Positions 10,152-19,545 of a stretch of 64,000 bases of DNA are shown here, one piece after another. Under the pieces are notes generated by a model. That model had not been told where the DNA came from. It was given only the letters and a program-made list of their open reading frames with translations, and searched no databases. Position numbers and translations under genes: made by a program. The stretch's first letter is position 1. The number at the start of each line of letters is the position of its first letter. The DNA comes from Thauera sp. GDN1 (GTDB lineage Bacteria > Pseudomonadota > Gammaproteobacteria > Burkholderiales > Rhodocyclaceae): the NCBI RefSeq assembly GCF_029223545.1, contig NZ_CP097870.1, forward strand, positions 3,658,001 to 3,722,000, written 5' to 3'.

Positions 10152-10757
10152 TTACCACTCCATGCCGGGCATCGCCTTCACCCCCGCGGCGAAGGCGTGC
10201 TTGACCGGCGTCATGTCGGTGACGGTGTCGGCGGCCTCGACCAGCGCGGGCGGCGCCCCGCGGCCGGTGACCACCACGTGCTGCATCCGCGGCCGGGCGC
10301 GCAGGTCGGCGACCACCCGCTCCGCGTCGAGATACTGGTACTTCAGCGCGATGTTCAGCTCGTCGAGCACGACCAGGCCGATGCCCGGATCGGACAGCAG
10401 CCCGCGTGCCACGTCCCAGGCCGCCCCGGCGGTGGCGACGTCGCGCGCGCGATCCTGGGTCTCCCAGGTGAAGCCCTCGCCCATCACGTGCCAGCTCACG
10501 CCGGGCTGGCTGCGGAAGAAGGCCTCCTCGCCGGTATCCGAGCGTCCCTTGATGAACTGCACCACGCCGACCTTCATGCCGTGGCCGAGCGCGCGCGCCA
10601 CCAGGCCGAAGCCGGCGCTGGACTTGCCCTTGCCGTTGCCGGTATTGACCAGCAGCACGCCGCGCTCGGCCTGCGCCTCGGCGATCTTCTCATCGACGAC
10701 CGCCTTCTTGCGCGCCATGCGTTCATTGTGACGGCTGTCGCGATCCTGTTCACTCAT
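10152..10757 (-). CDS. cobO: Corrinoid (cob(I)yrinic acid a,c-diamide) adenosyltransferase, CobO/BtuR type
   Basis: Attaches the 5'-deoxyadenosyl group of ATP to cobalt. The 201-residue protein has the P-loop [12 protein letters not shown] near residue 41, [19 protein letters not shown] near residue 95 and [14 protein letters not shown], all typical of CobO/CobA(BtuR). The ATG at 10757 overlaps the stop of the btuF-type gene (ATGA). The residues before the P-loop ([17 protein letters not shown]) form the usual N-terminal extension. In the operon it would adenosylate imported corrinoids, matching the transport genes just upstream. Confidence 0.95.
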   Translation of the reverse strand: MSEQDRDSRHNERMARKKAVVDEKIAEAQAERGVLLVNTGNGKGKSSAGFGLVARALGHGMKVGVVQFIKGRSDTGEEAFFRSQPGVSWHVMGEGFTWETQDRARDVATAGAAWDVARGLLSDPGIGLVVLDELNIALKYQYLDAERVVADLRARPRMQHVVVTGRGAPPALVEAADTVTDMTPVKHAFAAGVKAMPGMEW

Positions 10758-11548
10758 TGCTCGGTTTGCTCCGCAAGTTGGGCCAGCCCGGTCAGCAGGG
10801 CCGGACCGGGGTTGAAGAAGTGACGGCCTTCGAGGCCGATCACCGGCACCGACACCAGGCCGAGCTCGGCGCTGCAGCTCTCGGCGTTGTCCGGGGTCAG
10901 CGACACCACCATCTCGGGCTTGAAGCGCTCGACGGCGGCGACGATGCCGGGGATCTCCTCGCCCGGGCGCAGGTGGCGGATGCGTTCGCTCGTCTCCACC
11001 ACCTCGAAGCCGGCGTGGGCGAAGGCGTCGCCGACCACATGCCCGCGGCCGAAGGAGTAAGGCTGCGCCGAGCAGGCAGAGATTACCAGCACGCGCCGGC
11101 CGCCGCCCCTCACCGCCGCCGCGCGCTCGCGCCACTCGCGCGCGTAGGCATCGACCCGGGCCCGGGCGTCGGGCACGCCGGCGGCCTCGGCGAGGTCGAG
11201 CAGCATCGCCTCGGTCCCGGCCATGGAGTCGAAGCCATCGACCTGCAGGATGCGTGCCTCGGGCTCGAGCATGTCGAGCTGGGCCGGATCTGTGCCCCGG
11301 GAGACGACGACCAGGTCCGGATTCAGCGCGGCGATCGCGCCGAGGTCGGGGTCCATGATGCCACCGGTGCGCGGCAGATCGCGCTTGTCGTAGCGCGATG
11401 CGCCGACGATGCAGTCGCCGCGCCCCAGCCATTCCAGCGCCTGGGTGATGTAGGGCGACTGGCTGACGATGCGCGGACAGGCCGCGGCGGCCGGCAGGGC
11501 CAGGGCGAGCAGGAGGCCGCCGAGCAGGCGGCGAAGGATGTGCTTCAT
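10754..11548 (-). CDS. btuF: Cobalamin ABC transporter, periplasmic binding protein
   Basis: A 264-residue protein with a signal peptide (MKHILRRLLGGLLLALALPA, cleavage near AAA-C) and a helical-backbone binding-protein fold: RIVSQSPYITQALEWLG at the start, GGIMDPDLGAIAALNPDLVV in the middle, and HFFNPGPALLTGLAQL at the end. This pattern is shared by BtuF and siderophore-binding proteins. B12 is favoured because the gene lies between btuD/btuC and cobO under a cobalamin riboswitch. It delivers corrinoid from the outer-membrane receptor to BtuCD. Confidence 0.88.
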   Translation of the reverse strand: MKHILRRLLGGLLLALALPAAAACPRIVSQSPYITQALEWLGRGDCIVGASRYDKRDLPRTGGIMDPDLGAIAALNPDLVVVSRGTDPAQLDMLEPEARILQVDGFDSMAGTEAMLLDLAEAAGVPDARARVDAYAREWRERAAAVRGGGRRVLVISACSAQPYSFGRGHVVGDAFAHAGFEVVETSERIRHLRPGEEIPGIVAAVERFKPEMVVSLTPDNAESCSAELGLVSVPVIGLEGRHFFNPGPALLTGLAQLAEQTEQ

Positions 11549-11558
11549 GACGGGAATC

Positions 11559-12361
<803 letters not shown>

Positions 12362-12365
<4 letters not shown>

Positions 12366-13399
12366 CGCGAGATGCGCGAACCGCGCGACAACAGGAACAG
12401 GAACACCGGCACGCCGATCAGCGCGGTGAGCACGCCCACCGGCAGCTGCTGCGGCGCGATCACCGTGCGCGCCGCGGTGTCGGCCAGGGTCAGCAGCGTA
12501 CCGCCGGCGAGCGCGGCGGCGGGGATCAGCACGCGCTGGTCGTTGCCCAGCACCAGGCGCACCAGATGCGGCACCACCAGGCCGACGAAGCCCACCGAAC
12601 CGACCAGCGTCACCGACGTCGCCGTCAGCAACGAGGCCAGCACATAGAGCGCGACGCGCAGATGGCCGACGCGCACGCCGAGCGCGCGTGCGCTCAACTC
12701 GCCGCGCGCGAGCACGTTGAGGTCGCGCGCGAAGGGCATCACCACGACCAGCGCCAGCGCCAGCACCACCAGCGCCGGCCACGGCCGCGCCGCCGCGCTG
12801 GCGTCGCCCATCATCCAGAACAGCATCGACATCACCCGCGTGTCGGGCGCCAGCGCCAGCATCAGCGACACCGCCGCGCCGCAGCCGGCGGCGACGATGA
12901 CGCCGGTCAACAGCAGCCGCGTCTGCGTCCAGCTGCCGTCGCCATGCGCCAGGCCGAACACCACCAGCATCGCGGCGAGCGCACCGGCGAAGGCCGAGGC
13001 ATCGATCCAGACGGTCGCCGCGCCGAGCGTGATCGCCCCCAGCGCGCCCACCGCCGCACCGCCCGAGATACCGAGGATGTAGGGGTCGGCGAGCGGATTG
13101 CGCAGCAGCACCTGCATCAACGCCCCCGCGGTGGCGAGCAGGCCACCGCAGGCGAAGGCCGCGACGGCGCGGGGGAGGCGGAGTTCGCGGATGATGTCCG
13201 CCGCCATGCCCCCGCCGCCGGCCAGGGCCGCGGACACCTCGGCGAAACCGAGCGGCATGTCGCCCGCCACCAGCGCCCAGAGCAGCGCCAGCGCTGCCGC
13301 CGCGAGCAGGCCGGCGGCAAGCAGCAAGGGATGGTGGCGGCCGGGCCGCATCAGGCCCCGCGCCCTGACGACGCGGGTGCCGTGGGTGGCGACGAACAT
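12362..13399 (-). CDS. btuC: Cobalamin ABC transporter, permease
   Basis: A 345-residue FecCD-family inner-membrane permease with about nine to ten hydrophobic helices. It shows RLPRAVAAFACGGLLATAGA near residue 75, NPLADPYILGISGGAAVGA near 108 and the cytoplasmic coupling region GSVGFVGLVVPHLVRLVLG near 265. It works with the adjacent ATPase and binding protein. The start at 13399 follows the btuB stop by only six bases. B12 specificity comes from context. Confidence 0.92.
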
Positions 13400-13405
13400 C
13401 GCGGC

Positions 13406-15241
13406 TTAATGCATCGCGTAACGCACGGCCACGAAGGCGTTGGCCCCCTGGGTGCCGTAGTTCTGGGCAAGCTCGTAGTCCTTGTCGAGGAGGTTGTTGG
13501 CGCGCAACTCCACGCTCCAGTCCGGCGCCAGCGCGTAATGCACGTAGGCGTTCAGCAGCCCGTAGCCGCCCATGCGGTTGGCCGCGCTGTTCGGAATGCG
13601 ATCATACCGCCGCCCCTGCCCGTTCCATTCCACGCCCCAGGTCCACGGCCCCATGGCGCGCTCGATGCCGAGCGAACCGCCGATGCGCGCACGGCGGCCG
13701 AGTTCGTCGCCGGTTTCCTCATCCTCGGTGTCCAGGAGGTCGACGCTGGCACGCACACGGTAGTCCCACAGCATCGCCGTTGCGGCAAGCTCGACACCCT
13801 GAATCGACGCCTCCGCCACGTTCGCCGGCGCCCAGTCGCTCATCGGGTCCGCCGGATCCACCGGTGCCCACGCGATCAGGTTCTTGATGCGGTTGTTGAA
13901 GTAGGTCGCGCTGACGCTGGCGCCGTCACGCTCCCACACCAGGCCTGCCTCGCGGTTCAGCGCCTCCTCGGGCTTCAGGTTCGGATTGCCACCCCAGGGG
14001 AAATACAGATCATTGAACGTGGGCGCCTTGAACGCGGTGCCGATGCTGGCATGCGCCCGCCACTCCGGCGTCAGGCGATAGCCGTAGGCCAGTGCACCGG
14101 TCGTCTTGCTGCCGAACTGCGAATCCTCGTCATGGCGGGCATTGACCTGCAGGTGATGGCGGTCGAACTGGCCGCTCCAGCCGAGCAGCAAGGAGTTGGT
14201 GTAGCGGCTCGTCTTGCTGTACGCGGAGGTCGAATCGACCTCCTGCTCGAGATATTCGTAGCCAGCCAGCAAGGAGCCGACACCGAGGGCAATATCGTGT
14301 TGCCAGGTGAGCTGGCGCTGCTCGGTATCGAACTCGGACCGCGCGTTCAGATCGGCGTAGTTGTGGGATTCGTCCGCGCCGTAACCGAAGCGCAGCGTGC
14401 TGGTCCAGTCGCTGGTGATCTGATTGCGCATGTGCAGGCCCAGCGAGCTGGTGCGCCTGTCCAGGTAGGAGTCGAACACCTTGGCGTCGTCGTACCAGTT
14501 GCGCAGGTCGGAATGCAGCACGGTCAGGCCGATCTCGTCCGCCTCGCGGAAACCGAGCGACACGGAGCCGCTGAAGTACTCGTTGCGGAAACCGTCGTCA
14601 TCGCGGTCGCTACCGCGCGCGGAGTTGGGCTTGGCGTCGATGCCGTCGCTGCGCTCGCTGCCGGCGGACACGCTGTAGCGCAACCGATCGGCCCCGCCCG
14701 CCAGCGTGGCTCCGAGCGTACGTGCGCCGTCGGTGCCGATGCCCGCACGCACGCTGGGCTGGAAGCCCTCGCGCCCCTTGCGCGTGAACACCTGGATCAC
14801 GCCGCCGATCGCGTCGGAACCATAGAGCGCACTCGCCGGGCCGCGCAGGATCTCGACGCGTTCGATCAGTTCGAGTGGGATGGTCTCCAGCGTGGGCGCG
14901 CCGTTGGTCGCCGACCCCACGCGCACGCCGTCGATCAGCAGCAAGGTGTGGCCGGAGTTGGCACCGCGGATATACACGCTGCTGTTCGCCCCGGGGCCTC
15001 CACTGCTCGACACCTGCACACCGGGACGCCCGGCCAGCAATTGCACGAGGCTGAGATTCCCCGCACGGGCGATCTCGTCGCGGTCGATCACATCGACGCT
15101 GGCGAGCGCCTCATCGGCACTGATGGGCTGTCGGGTGGCGGTGACCACGACGTGGCCGAGCTGGGCGTCGTCGGCCTGGGCCGGGACAAACGGGAAAGCG
15201 AGCGCGCACGCGGAAACGAGCGCCGAAAGACGGATTTTCAT
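13406..15241 (-). CDS. btuB: TonB-dependent vitamin B12 receptor
   Basis: A 611-residue outer-membrane receptor. A signal peptide (about residues 1-23) is followed by a TonB-box-like LGHVVVTATRQPIS and a plug domain with IRGANSGHTLLLIDGVRVG and ILRGPASALYGSDAIGGVIQ. A long beta barrel ends in ANAFVAVRYAMH; BtuB-type tails such as NLLDKDYELAQNYGTQG are clear. The length matches BtuB (about 600). The ATG at 15241 has GAAGGGAG upstream. It is first in the operon behind the cobalamin riboswitch, so it should be shut down when B12 is plentiful. It imports corrinoids across the outer membrane using TonB energy. Confidence 0.94.
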   Translation of the reverse strand: MKIRLSALVSACALAFPFVPAQADDAQLGHVVVTATRQPISADEALASVDVIDRDEIARAGNLSLVQLLAGRPGVQVSSSGGPGANSSVYIRGANSGHTLLLIDGVRVGSATNGAPTLETIPLELIERVEILRGPASALYGSDAIGGVIQVFTRKGREGFQPSVRAGIGTDGARTLGATLAGGADRLRYSVSAGSERSDGIDAKPNSARGSDRDDDGFRNEYFSGSVSLGFREADEIGLTVLHSDLRNWYDDAKVFDSYLDRRTSSLGLHMRNQITSDWTSTLRFGYGADESHNYADLNARSEFDTEQRQLTWQHDIALGVGSLLAGYEYLEQEVDSTSAYSKTSRYTNSLLLGWSGQFDRHHLQVNARHDEDSQFGSKTTGALAYGYRLTPEWRAHASIGTAFKAPTFNDLYFPWGGNPNLKPEEALNREAGLVWERDGASVSATYFNNRIKNLIAWAPVDPADPMSDWAPANVAEASIQGVELAATAMLWDYRVRASVDLLDTEDEETGDELGRRARIGGSLGIERAMGPWTWGVEWNGQGRRYDRIPNSAANRMGGYGLLNAYVHYALAPDWSVELRANNLLDKDYELAQNYGTQGANAFVAVRYAMH

Positions 15242-15384
15242 TGTTTGAACTCCCTTCGCCATGCCGCGCGTCCCCGCACGCCATGGCAACTTCACATGGA
15301 CGCACCGCGACCCGGGTAGAACCGAAGAGAGCAAGACCAACCGCGCCCGTCGCCGCCACCCCGCGGCACATCCGCCATTTCGCG

Positions 15385-15595
15385 TTCCGGCCGGTCTCCG
15401 GGCTCGTGCGCTGTGCCGGCCTGAGGACCGGACGGGCGGGTCGCCTTCCCGGGAGTGAACTCCCAGTGGCTGCATGACACGCCTTGCGCGCACTTACCGT
15501 TGCGGGGGCAGCACAGGCATTGCGGCCTCGTTTGCGAGGGGCCGCGCACCTGTTTCCCGTTTAACCCGGGGCGAGAAACGCCCGTGGGCACCGAT
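15385..15595 (-). promoter_or_regulatory. Cobalamin (B12) riboswitch
   Basis: Reading the minus strand, the element contains CAGGTGCGCG, GCCTGTGCTGCCCCCGCAAC and GGTAAGTGCG. Further on come TCCGGTCCTCAGGCCGGCA and the B12 box AGCCCGGAGACCGGCC (plus coordinates about 15387-15405). Order and spacing match the adenosylcobalamin riboswitch consensus. It lies 145 bases before btuB and should repress the btuB-cobB operon when cobalamin binds. The divergent cobU side has no such element. Confidence 0.95.
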
Positions 15596-15781
15596 AACGC
15601 GCTACCCCTTTCGGGGCAGTCGGCGCGGATGATACCGTACGGGGCGGTATCGTGCACTGCAAAATCGGCGCACCGGCGACAGCACTCGCCCGCACTTCCG
15701 CCCAATCGCGCCATGTCGCATTTACGGCGCCGCGTGGCCCTCCCGTCCATCCTCAGCGAACATTCGACCCCAGCTCTCCTC

Positions 15782-16330
15782 ATGACCTGCGAACTCATCC
15801 TCGGCGGCGCACGCTCCGGCAAGAGCCGCGAAGCCGAACGCCGCGCCGCCGATTCCGGCCTGGCGGTCACCGTGATCGCCACCGCAGAGGCGCTCGACGC
15901 CGAGATGGCCGCGCGCATCCGCCGCCACCAGGACGACCGCCCCGCCGGCTGGCGTACCGTGGAGGCGCCGGTCGCGCTCGCCGACACGCTGCGCGCCGAG
16001 GCCGCCGCCGATCGCTGCCTGCTCGTCGACTGCCTCACGCTGTGGGTGGCGAACCTGCTCGCCGACGCCGACCGCCTGCCGCCGGGCGCGAGCGCGGACG
16101 AGCTGCCGCTGTTCCGCCGCGAACGCGACGCCCTGCTCGCCACGCTGCCCACGCTGCCCGGCCGCATCATCCTGGTCGCCAACGAGGTCGGCCTCGGCCT
16201 GGTGCCGGAGACGCCGCTCGGCCGGCTGTTCCGCGACGAGGCCGGACGGCTCAACCAGGCGGTGGCGGCGCTGTGCCCGCGCGTGGTCTTCGTCGCCGCC
16301 GGCCTGCCCCTGGTGCTGAAGCGGGGCTAA
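15782..16330 (+). CDS. cobU: Adenosylcobinamide kinase / adenosylcobinamide-phosphate guanylyltransferase
   Basis: Phosphorylates adenosylcobinamide and then transfers GMP to it, giving AdoCbi-GDP. The 182-residue protein starts with MTCELILGGARSGKS (P-loop at residues 8-15) and has LLVDCLTLWVANLLAD near residue 80 and LVANEVGLGLVPETPLGRLF near 137, all CobU/CobP hallmarks. The open frame extends upstream to 15455 through the riboswitch region, but homology starts at ATG 15782. No good ribosome-binding site is visible before it. It is first of the rightward nucleotide-loop genes. Confidence 0.93.
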   Translation: MTCELILGGARSGKSREAERRAADSGLAVTVIATAEALDAEMAARIRRHQDDRPAGWRTVEAPVALADTLRAEAAADRCLLVDCLTLWVANLLADADRLPPGASADELPLFRRERDALLATLPTLPGRIILVANEVGLGLVPETPLGRLFRDEAGRLNQAVAALCPRVVFVAAGLPLVLKRG

Positions 16331-16364
16331 ACTTCAGAGCGACAAGACATTCCGGGAGACCGCC

Positions 16365-16961
16365 GTGGGCCTGCCTGCAGCCAAGCACAAGATGACGCTG
16401 GAAGACTTCCTCACCTGGGAGGCAGGACAGCCCGAGCGCTGGGAGTTCTTCAACGGCGAAGCCTTGATGATGGCGGGCGGGTCGGACGTGCATAACGCCA
16501 TCAGCCTCAATACGGCCTTCGGGCTTCGTGCGGCCTTTTCGGGCACGCGGTGCAACGTCTTCATGTCCGACGTCCGCCTGCGCCTGGCCGAGTCGGACGA
16601 CCTCTTCTACCCCGACGTGTTCGTCACCTGCTCGGACGCCGACCGCGCCCGCCGCCAGGTCAAGGAAGAGCCCGTCCTGATCGCCGAGGTGCTGTCGCCC
16701 TCGACCGAGGCCTACGACCGCGGCGACAAGTTCGCCGCCTACCGCCGTTTCCCCGGCCTCAGGACCGTGCTCTTCCTGTCCCAGGACCGGGCGCATGTCG
16801 AATGCTTCACCCGTGACCAAGGCGCACGCTGGATCCTCAGCGAGGCGAGCGGAGAAACCGCCCGCCTCGCCCTGCCCGCCTTCGGCTTCGAACTCGCGCT
16901 GGCCGACCTGTACCGCGACCTGCCGGACGCCGCGTCCGAAGCGGACGCAACCCCCAACTGA
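16365..16961 (+). CDS. Uma2-family (DUF820) putative nuclease
   Basis: A 198-residue protein of the Uma2/DUF820 family, which has a restriction-endonuclease-like PD-(D/E)xK fold. It has EDFLTWEAGQPERWEFFNGE near the start, the strand DLFYPDVFVTCSDADR near 84 and LIAEVLSPSTEAYDRGDKF near 105. These hold the D...E-x-L metal-site residues. It starts with GTG (GGGAG upstream). It sits between cobU and cobT although nothing ties it to B12, so it looks like an insertion into the operon that preserved co-transcription. Biological role of the family is unknown. Confidence 0.85.
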   Translation: MGLPAAKHKMTLEDFLTWEAGQPERWEFFNGEALMMAGGSDVHNAISLNTAFGLRAAFSGTRCNVFMSDVRLRLAESDDLFYPDVFVTCSDADRARRQVKEEPVLIAEVLSPSTEAYDRGDKFAAYRRFPGLRTVLFLSQDRAHVECFTRDQGARWILSEASGETARLALPAFGFELALADLYRDLPDAASEADATPN

Positions 16962-16979
16962 AACCCATCCATTCACCGC

Positions 16980-18038
16980 ATGACGCCCTTCGCCATCACC
17001 CCGCCCGACACCCAGCTCTCCACCGCCCTGCAGCACAAGATCGACCGCAAGACCAAGCCGCTCGGCGCCCTCGGGCGGCTCGAGCCGCTGGCGCATCAGA
17101 TCGGCCTCGTCCAGCAGACGCTGACGCCCGAGATCCGCCGGCCGCACATCGTCGTCTTCGCCGGCGACCACGGCGCGGCGAGGGCCGGCGTGTCGGCCTA
17201 TCCGCAGGACGTGACCTGGCAGATGGTCGAGAACTTCCTCGCCGGCGGCGCCGCGATCAACGTCTTCAGCCGGCAGATGGAGCTGGGCCTCACCGTGGTC
17301 GATGCCGGCGTCAATCACGACTTCGGCAAGCGCAGCGGGCTGATCGACGCCAAGATCGCGCCGGGCACGGAGAACTACCTCGAACAGCCGGCGATGACGC
17401 CCGGACAGTGCAGCATGGCCCTGCAGCGCGGACGCGAGATCGCCCATGCACTCGCCGCCAACGGCTGCAACTGCGTCGGCTTCGGCGAGATGGGCATCGG
17501 CAACACCGCCTCGGCCTCGCTGATCACCCACTGCCTGGTGGGCGCCGAGCGCGACGCCGACCTGCACACCGTCACCGGCCGCGGCACCGGCCTGGACGAC
17601 GCCGGCCTGATCCGCAAGCGCGGCCTGCTCGCGACGGCGCTCGCGCGCGGCGGGCGGCCGCAGTCGGGAGCGGACGTGCTCGCCGAATACGGCGGCTTCG
17701 AGATCGCGATGATGGCCGGCGCCATGCTCGGCGCGGCCGAGAAGCGCATGCTGATCCTGGTCGACGGCTTCATCGTCACCTCGGCGCTGCTGGCCGCGCA
17801 TGCGATCGCGCCGAACGTGCTGCCCTACTGCGTGTTCGCCCACCGCTCGCAGGAGCCGGGCCACCGCGTGCAGCTCGACGCCCTCGGCGCCCAGGCGCTG
17901 ATGGAGCTCGACCTGCGCCTGGGCGAAGGCACCGGCGCCGCGCTCGCGCTGCCGCTGGTGCGCGCGGCGGTGAATTTCCTCAACGAGATGGCGAGCTTCG
18001 AGTCGGCGGGCGTCAGCGACCAGGACGTGGCGCAGTAA
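16980..18038 (+). CDS. cobT: Nicotinate-nucleotide--dimethylbenzimidazole phosphoribosyltransferase
   Basis: Makes alpha-ribazole phosphate from dimethylbenzimidazole and nicotinate mononucleotide, activating the lower ligand of B12. The 352-residue protein matches the family length. It shows [19 protein letters not shown] near residue 15, [18 protein letters not shown] near 60, [15 protein letters not shown] near 165 and the C-terminal catalytic-glutamate region [17 protein letters not shown]. It starts 19 bases after the Uma2 gene and is followed by cobS. Confidence 0.96.
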   Translation: MTPFAITPPDTQLSTALQHKIDRKTKPLGALGRLEPLAHQIGLVQQTLTPEIRRPHIVVFAGDHGAARAGVSAYPQDVTWQMVENFLAGGAAINVFSRQMELGLTVVDAGVNHDFGKRSGLIDAKIAPGTENYLEQPAMTPGQCSMALQRGREIAHALAANGCNCVGFGEMGIGNTASASLITHCLVGAERDADLHTVTGRGTGLDDAGLIRKRGLLATALARGGRPQSGADVLAEYGGFEIAMMAGAMLGAAEKRMLILVDGFIVTSALLAAHAIAPNVLPYCVFAHRSQEPGHRVQLDALGAQALMELDLRLGEGTGAALALPLVRAAVNFLNEMASFESAGVSDQDVAQ

Positions 18039-18059
18039 GCCGCCGTCCGGCGCCCGACC

Positions 18060-18827
18060 ATGCGCGAACAACTCGCCCGCTTCTTCACCGCGCTCGGCTA
18101 CTTCACCCGCCTGCCGGTGCCGGCCTGGGTGACGTGGTCGCCCGAGCGCCTGGCGCGCGCGGCCGCCTGGCTGCCGCTGGTGGGCTGGGTGGTCGGGATC
18201 GCCGGCGCCGCGGCGCTGTACGCGCTCGCTCAGGTGCTGCCGGCGAGCCTGGCGGTGATCCTGTCGATGGCGCTCACCATCCGCCTGACCGGCGCGCTGC
18301 ACGAGGACGGCTTCGCCGATGCCTGCGACGGCCTCGGCGGCGGCTGGGACAAGGCGCAGATCCTGGCGATCATGAAGGACTCGCGCATCGGCAGCTACGG
18401 CGCCATCGGCATCGTGCTGATGCTGCTCGCCAAGGCCGCGGCGCTGATCGAACTGGCCGCGGCCAGCCCCGCCGCCGCCGCGATCGCGCTCCTCGTCGCC
18501 CATCCGCTGTCGCGCCTCGCCGCCGCCGTCGTGCTGCATGCCCTGCCCTACGCGCGCAGCGACGACAGCAGCAAGGCGGGCGCCGTCGCCCAACGGCTGG
18601 GGCGCGGCGAGCTGGCGCTGGCGAGCGCCGTCGGCCTGCTGCCCGCCATCGCCCTGCTCGCCCCGCTGCAGGCACTGGGCGCGCTGGCGCTGGCGGCGCT
18701 CCTCACCCTGTGGCTCGCCCGCCTCTTCCTGCGCCGCCTCGGCGGCCACACCGGCGACCTGCTCGGCGCGGTGCAGCAGGCGGCGGAACTGGCGTGCTAC
18801 GTCGGCATCGTCGCTGTCAGTACCTGA
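18060..18827 (+). CDS. cobS: Adenosylcobinamide-GDP ribazoletransferase (cobalamin synthase)
   Basis: Joins AdoCbi-GDP and alpha-ribazole (phosphate) at the inner membrane, the last condensation in cobalamin assembly. The 255-residue, strongly hydrophobic protein has the CobS motif [18 protein letters not shown] near residue 77, then [16 protein letters not shown] and [10 protein letters not shown]. It starts 21 bases after cobT. Length and motifs are normal. Confidence 0.95.
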   Translation: MREQLARFFTALGYFTRLPVPAWVTWSPERLARAAAWLPLVGWVVGIAGAAALYALAQVLPASLAVILSMALTIRLTGALHEDGFADACDGLGGGWDKAQILAIMKDSRIGSYGAIGIVLMLLAKAAALIELAAASPAAAAIALLVAHPLSRLAAAVVLHALPYARSDDSSKAGAVAQRLGRGELALASAVGLLPAIALLAPLQALGALALAALLTLWLARLFLRRLGGHTGDLLGAVQQAAELACYVGIVAVST

Positions 18828-18834
18828 GCACCAA

Positions 18835-18855
18835 GGATATACTCACCCCATATCC
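18835..18855 (+). promoter_or_regulatory. vapBC operator-like inverted repeat
   Basis: GGATAT (18835-18840) and ATATCC (18850-18855) form an inverted repeat 20 bases before the vapB start. A very similar repeat precedes the second vapBC pair at 48946-48968. VapB-type antitoxins bind such repeats to autoregulate; the assignment is inferred. Confidence 0.5.
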
Positions 18856-18875
18856 AGACAGAACGAGGTGAGGCC

Positions 18876-19115
18876 ATGACGAGTTCCTCGCAAACCACCG
18901 TCTTCCGCAGCAACAAGACGCAGGCCGTTCGCCTGCCGAAGGCGCTCGAACTGCCCGAGTCGGTCAAGAAGGTCACGATCACCGCAATCGGCAATACCCG
19001 CGTCATCGCACCCGTCGAGGCAAGCTGGGACGCCTGGTTCGACGGCCCCGACGTCAGCGCCGACTTCATGGTCGCGCGCGAGCAGCCCGACGACCAGGCC
19101 CGCGAGGCGTTCTGA
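18876..19115 (+). CDS. vapB: VapB-type antitoxin
   Basis: A 79-residue antitoxin with an AbrB/MazE-like swapped-hairpin DNA-binding domain at the N-terminus (TTVFRSNKTQAVRLPKALEL). The acidic C-terminal tail (ADFMVAREQPDDQAREAF) should embrace the toxin. The sequence pattern 'F-x-x-N-x-x-QAVRLP' is the VapB/VagC signature. The gene is two bases from vapC and follows cobS; TA modules often settle between operons. Confidence 0.9.
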   Translation: MTSSSQTTVFRSNKTQAVRLPKALELPESVKKVTITAIGNTRVIAPVEASWDAWFDGPDVSADFMVAREQPDDQAREAF

Positions 19116-19117
19116 GC

Positions 19118-19516
19118 ATGCTCAAGTACCTGCTCGACACCAACATCGTGATCTACACGGTGAAGAACAAGCCGGCCCAGGTCCGCGAACGCTTCCGTCA
19201 GCACGGCGGGCAGATGGCGATCTCCAGCGTCACCCTGGGCGAGCTCGTGTTCGGCGCCGAGCGTTCCACCCGCCCCGAGGCGAACCTGGCCGTCGTCGAG
19301 GGCTTTGTCGCGCGTGTCGATACCCTGGACTTCGACCCCGCCGCCGCCCACCACTTCGGCCAGATCCGCGCCGAACTCTACCGGGCCGGCCGCCCGATCG
19401 GCCCCTACGACATGATGATCGCCGCGCACGCACGCTCGCGAGGACTCATCCTGGTCACCAACAACACGTCCGAATTCGAGCGCGTCGCCGGCCTGCGGCT
19501 GGAGAACTGGGCCTGA
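19118..19516 (+). CDS. vapC: VapC-type PIN-domain ribonuclease toxin
   Basis: A 132-residue PIN-domain RNase. Acidic active-site residues are visible in KYLLDTNIVIY (Asp7), SVTLGELVFGAERS (Glu near 42), GPYDMMIAAHAR (Asp near 98) and LVTNNTSEFERV (Asn/Glu near 117). VapC toxins cut tRNA or rRNA. It is paired with the antitoxin just upstream and resembles the second vapC at 49222. Confidence 0.92.
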   Translation: MLKYLLDTNIVIYTVKNKPAQVRERFRQHGGQMAISSVTLGELVFGAERSTRPEANLAVVEGFVARVDTLDFDPAAAHHFGQIRAELYRAGRPIGPYDMMIAAHARSRGLILVTNNTSEFERVAGLRLENWA

Positions 19517-19545
19517 GCAGGCACCACGCGCCGCCCCCTGCACCC

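Noticed and set aside
15455..15781. An N-terminal extension of CobU
   Set aside because: It would translate the cobalamin riboswitch region antisense; homology starts at 15782.
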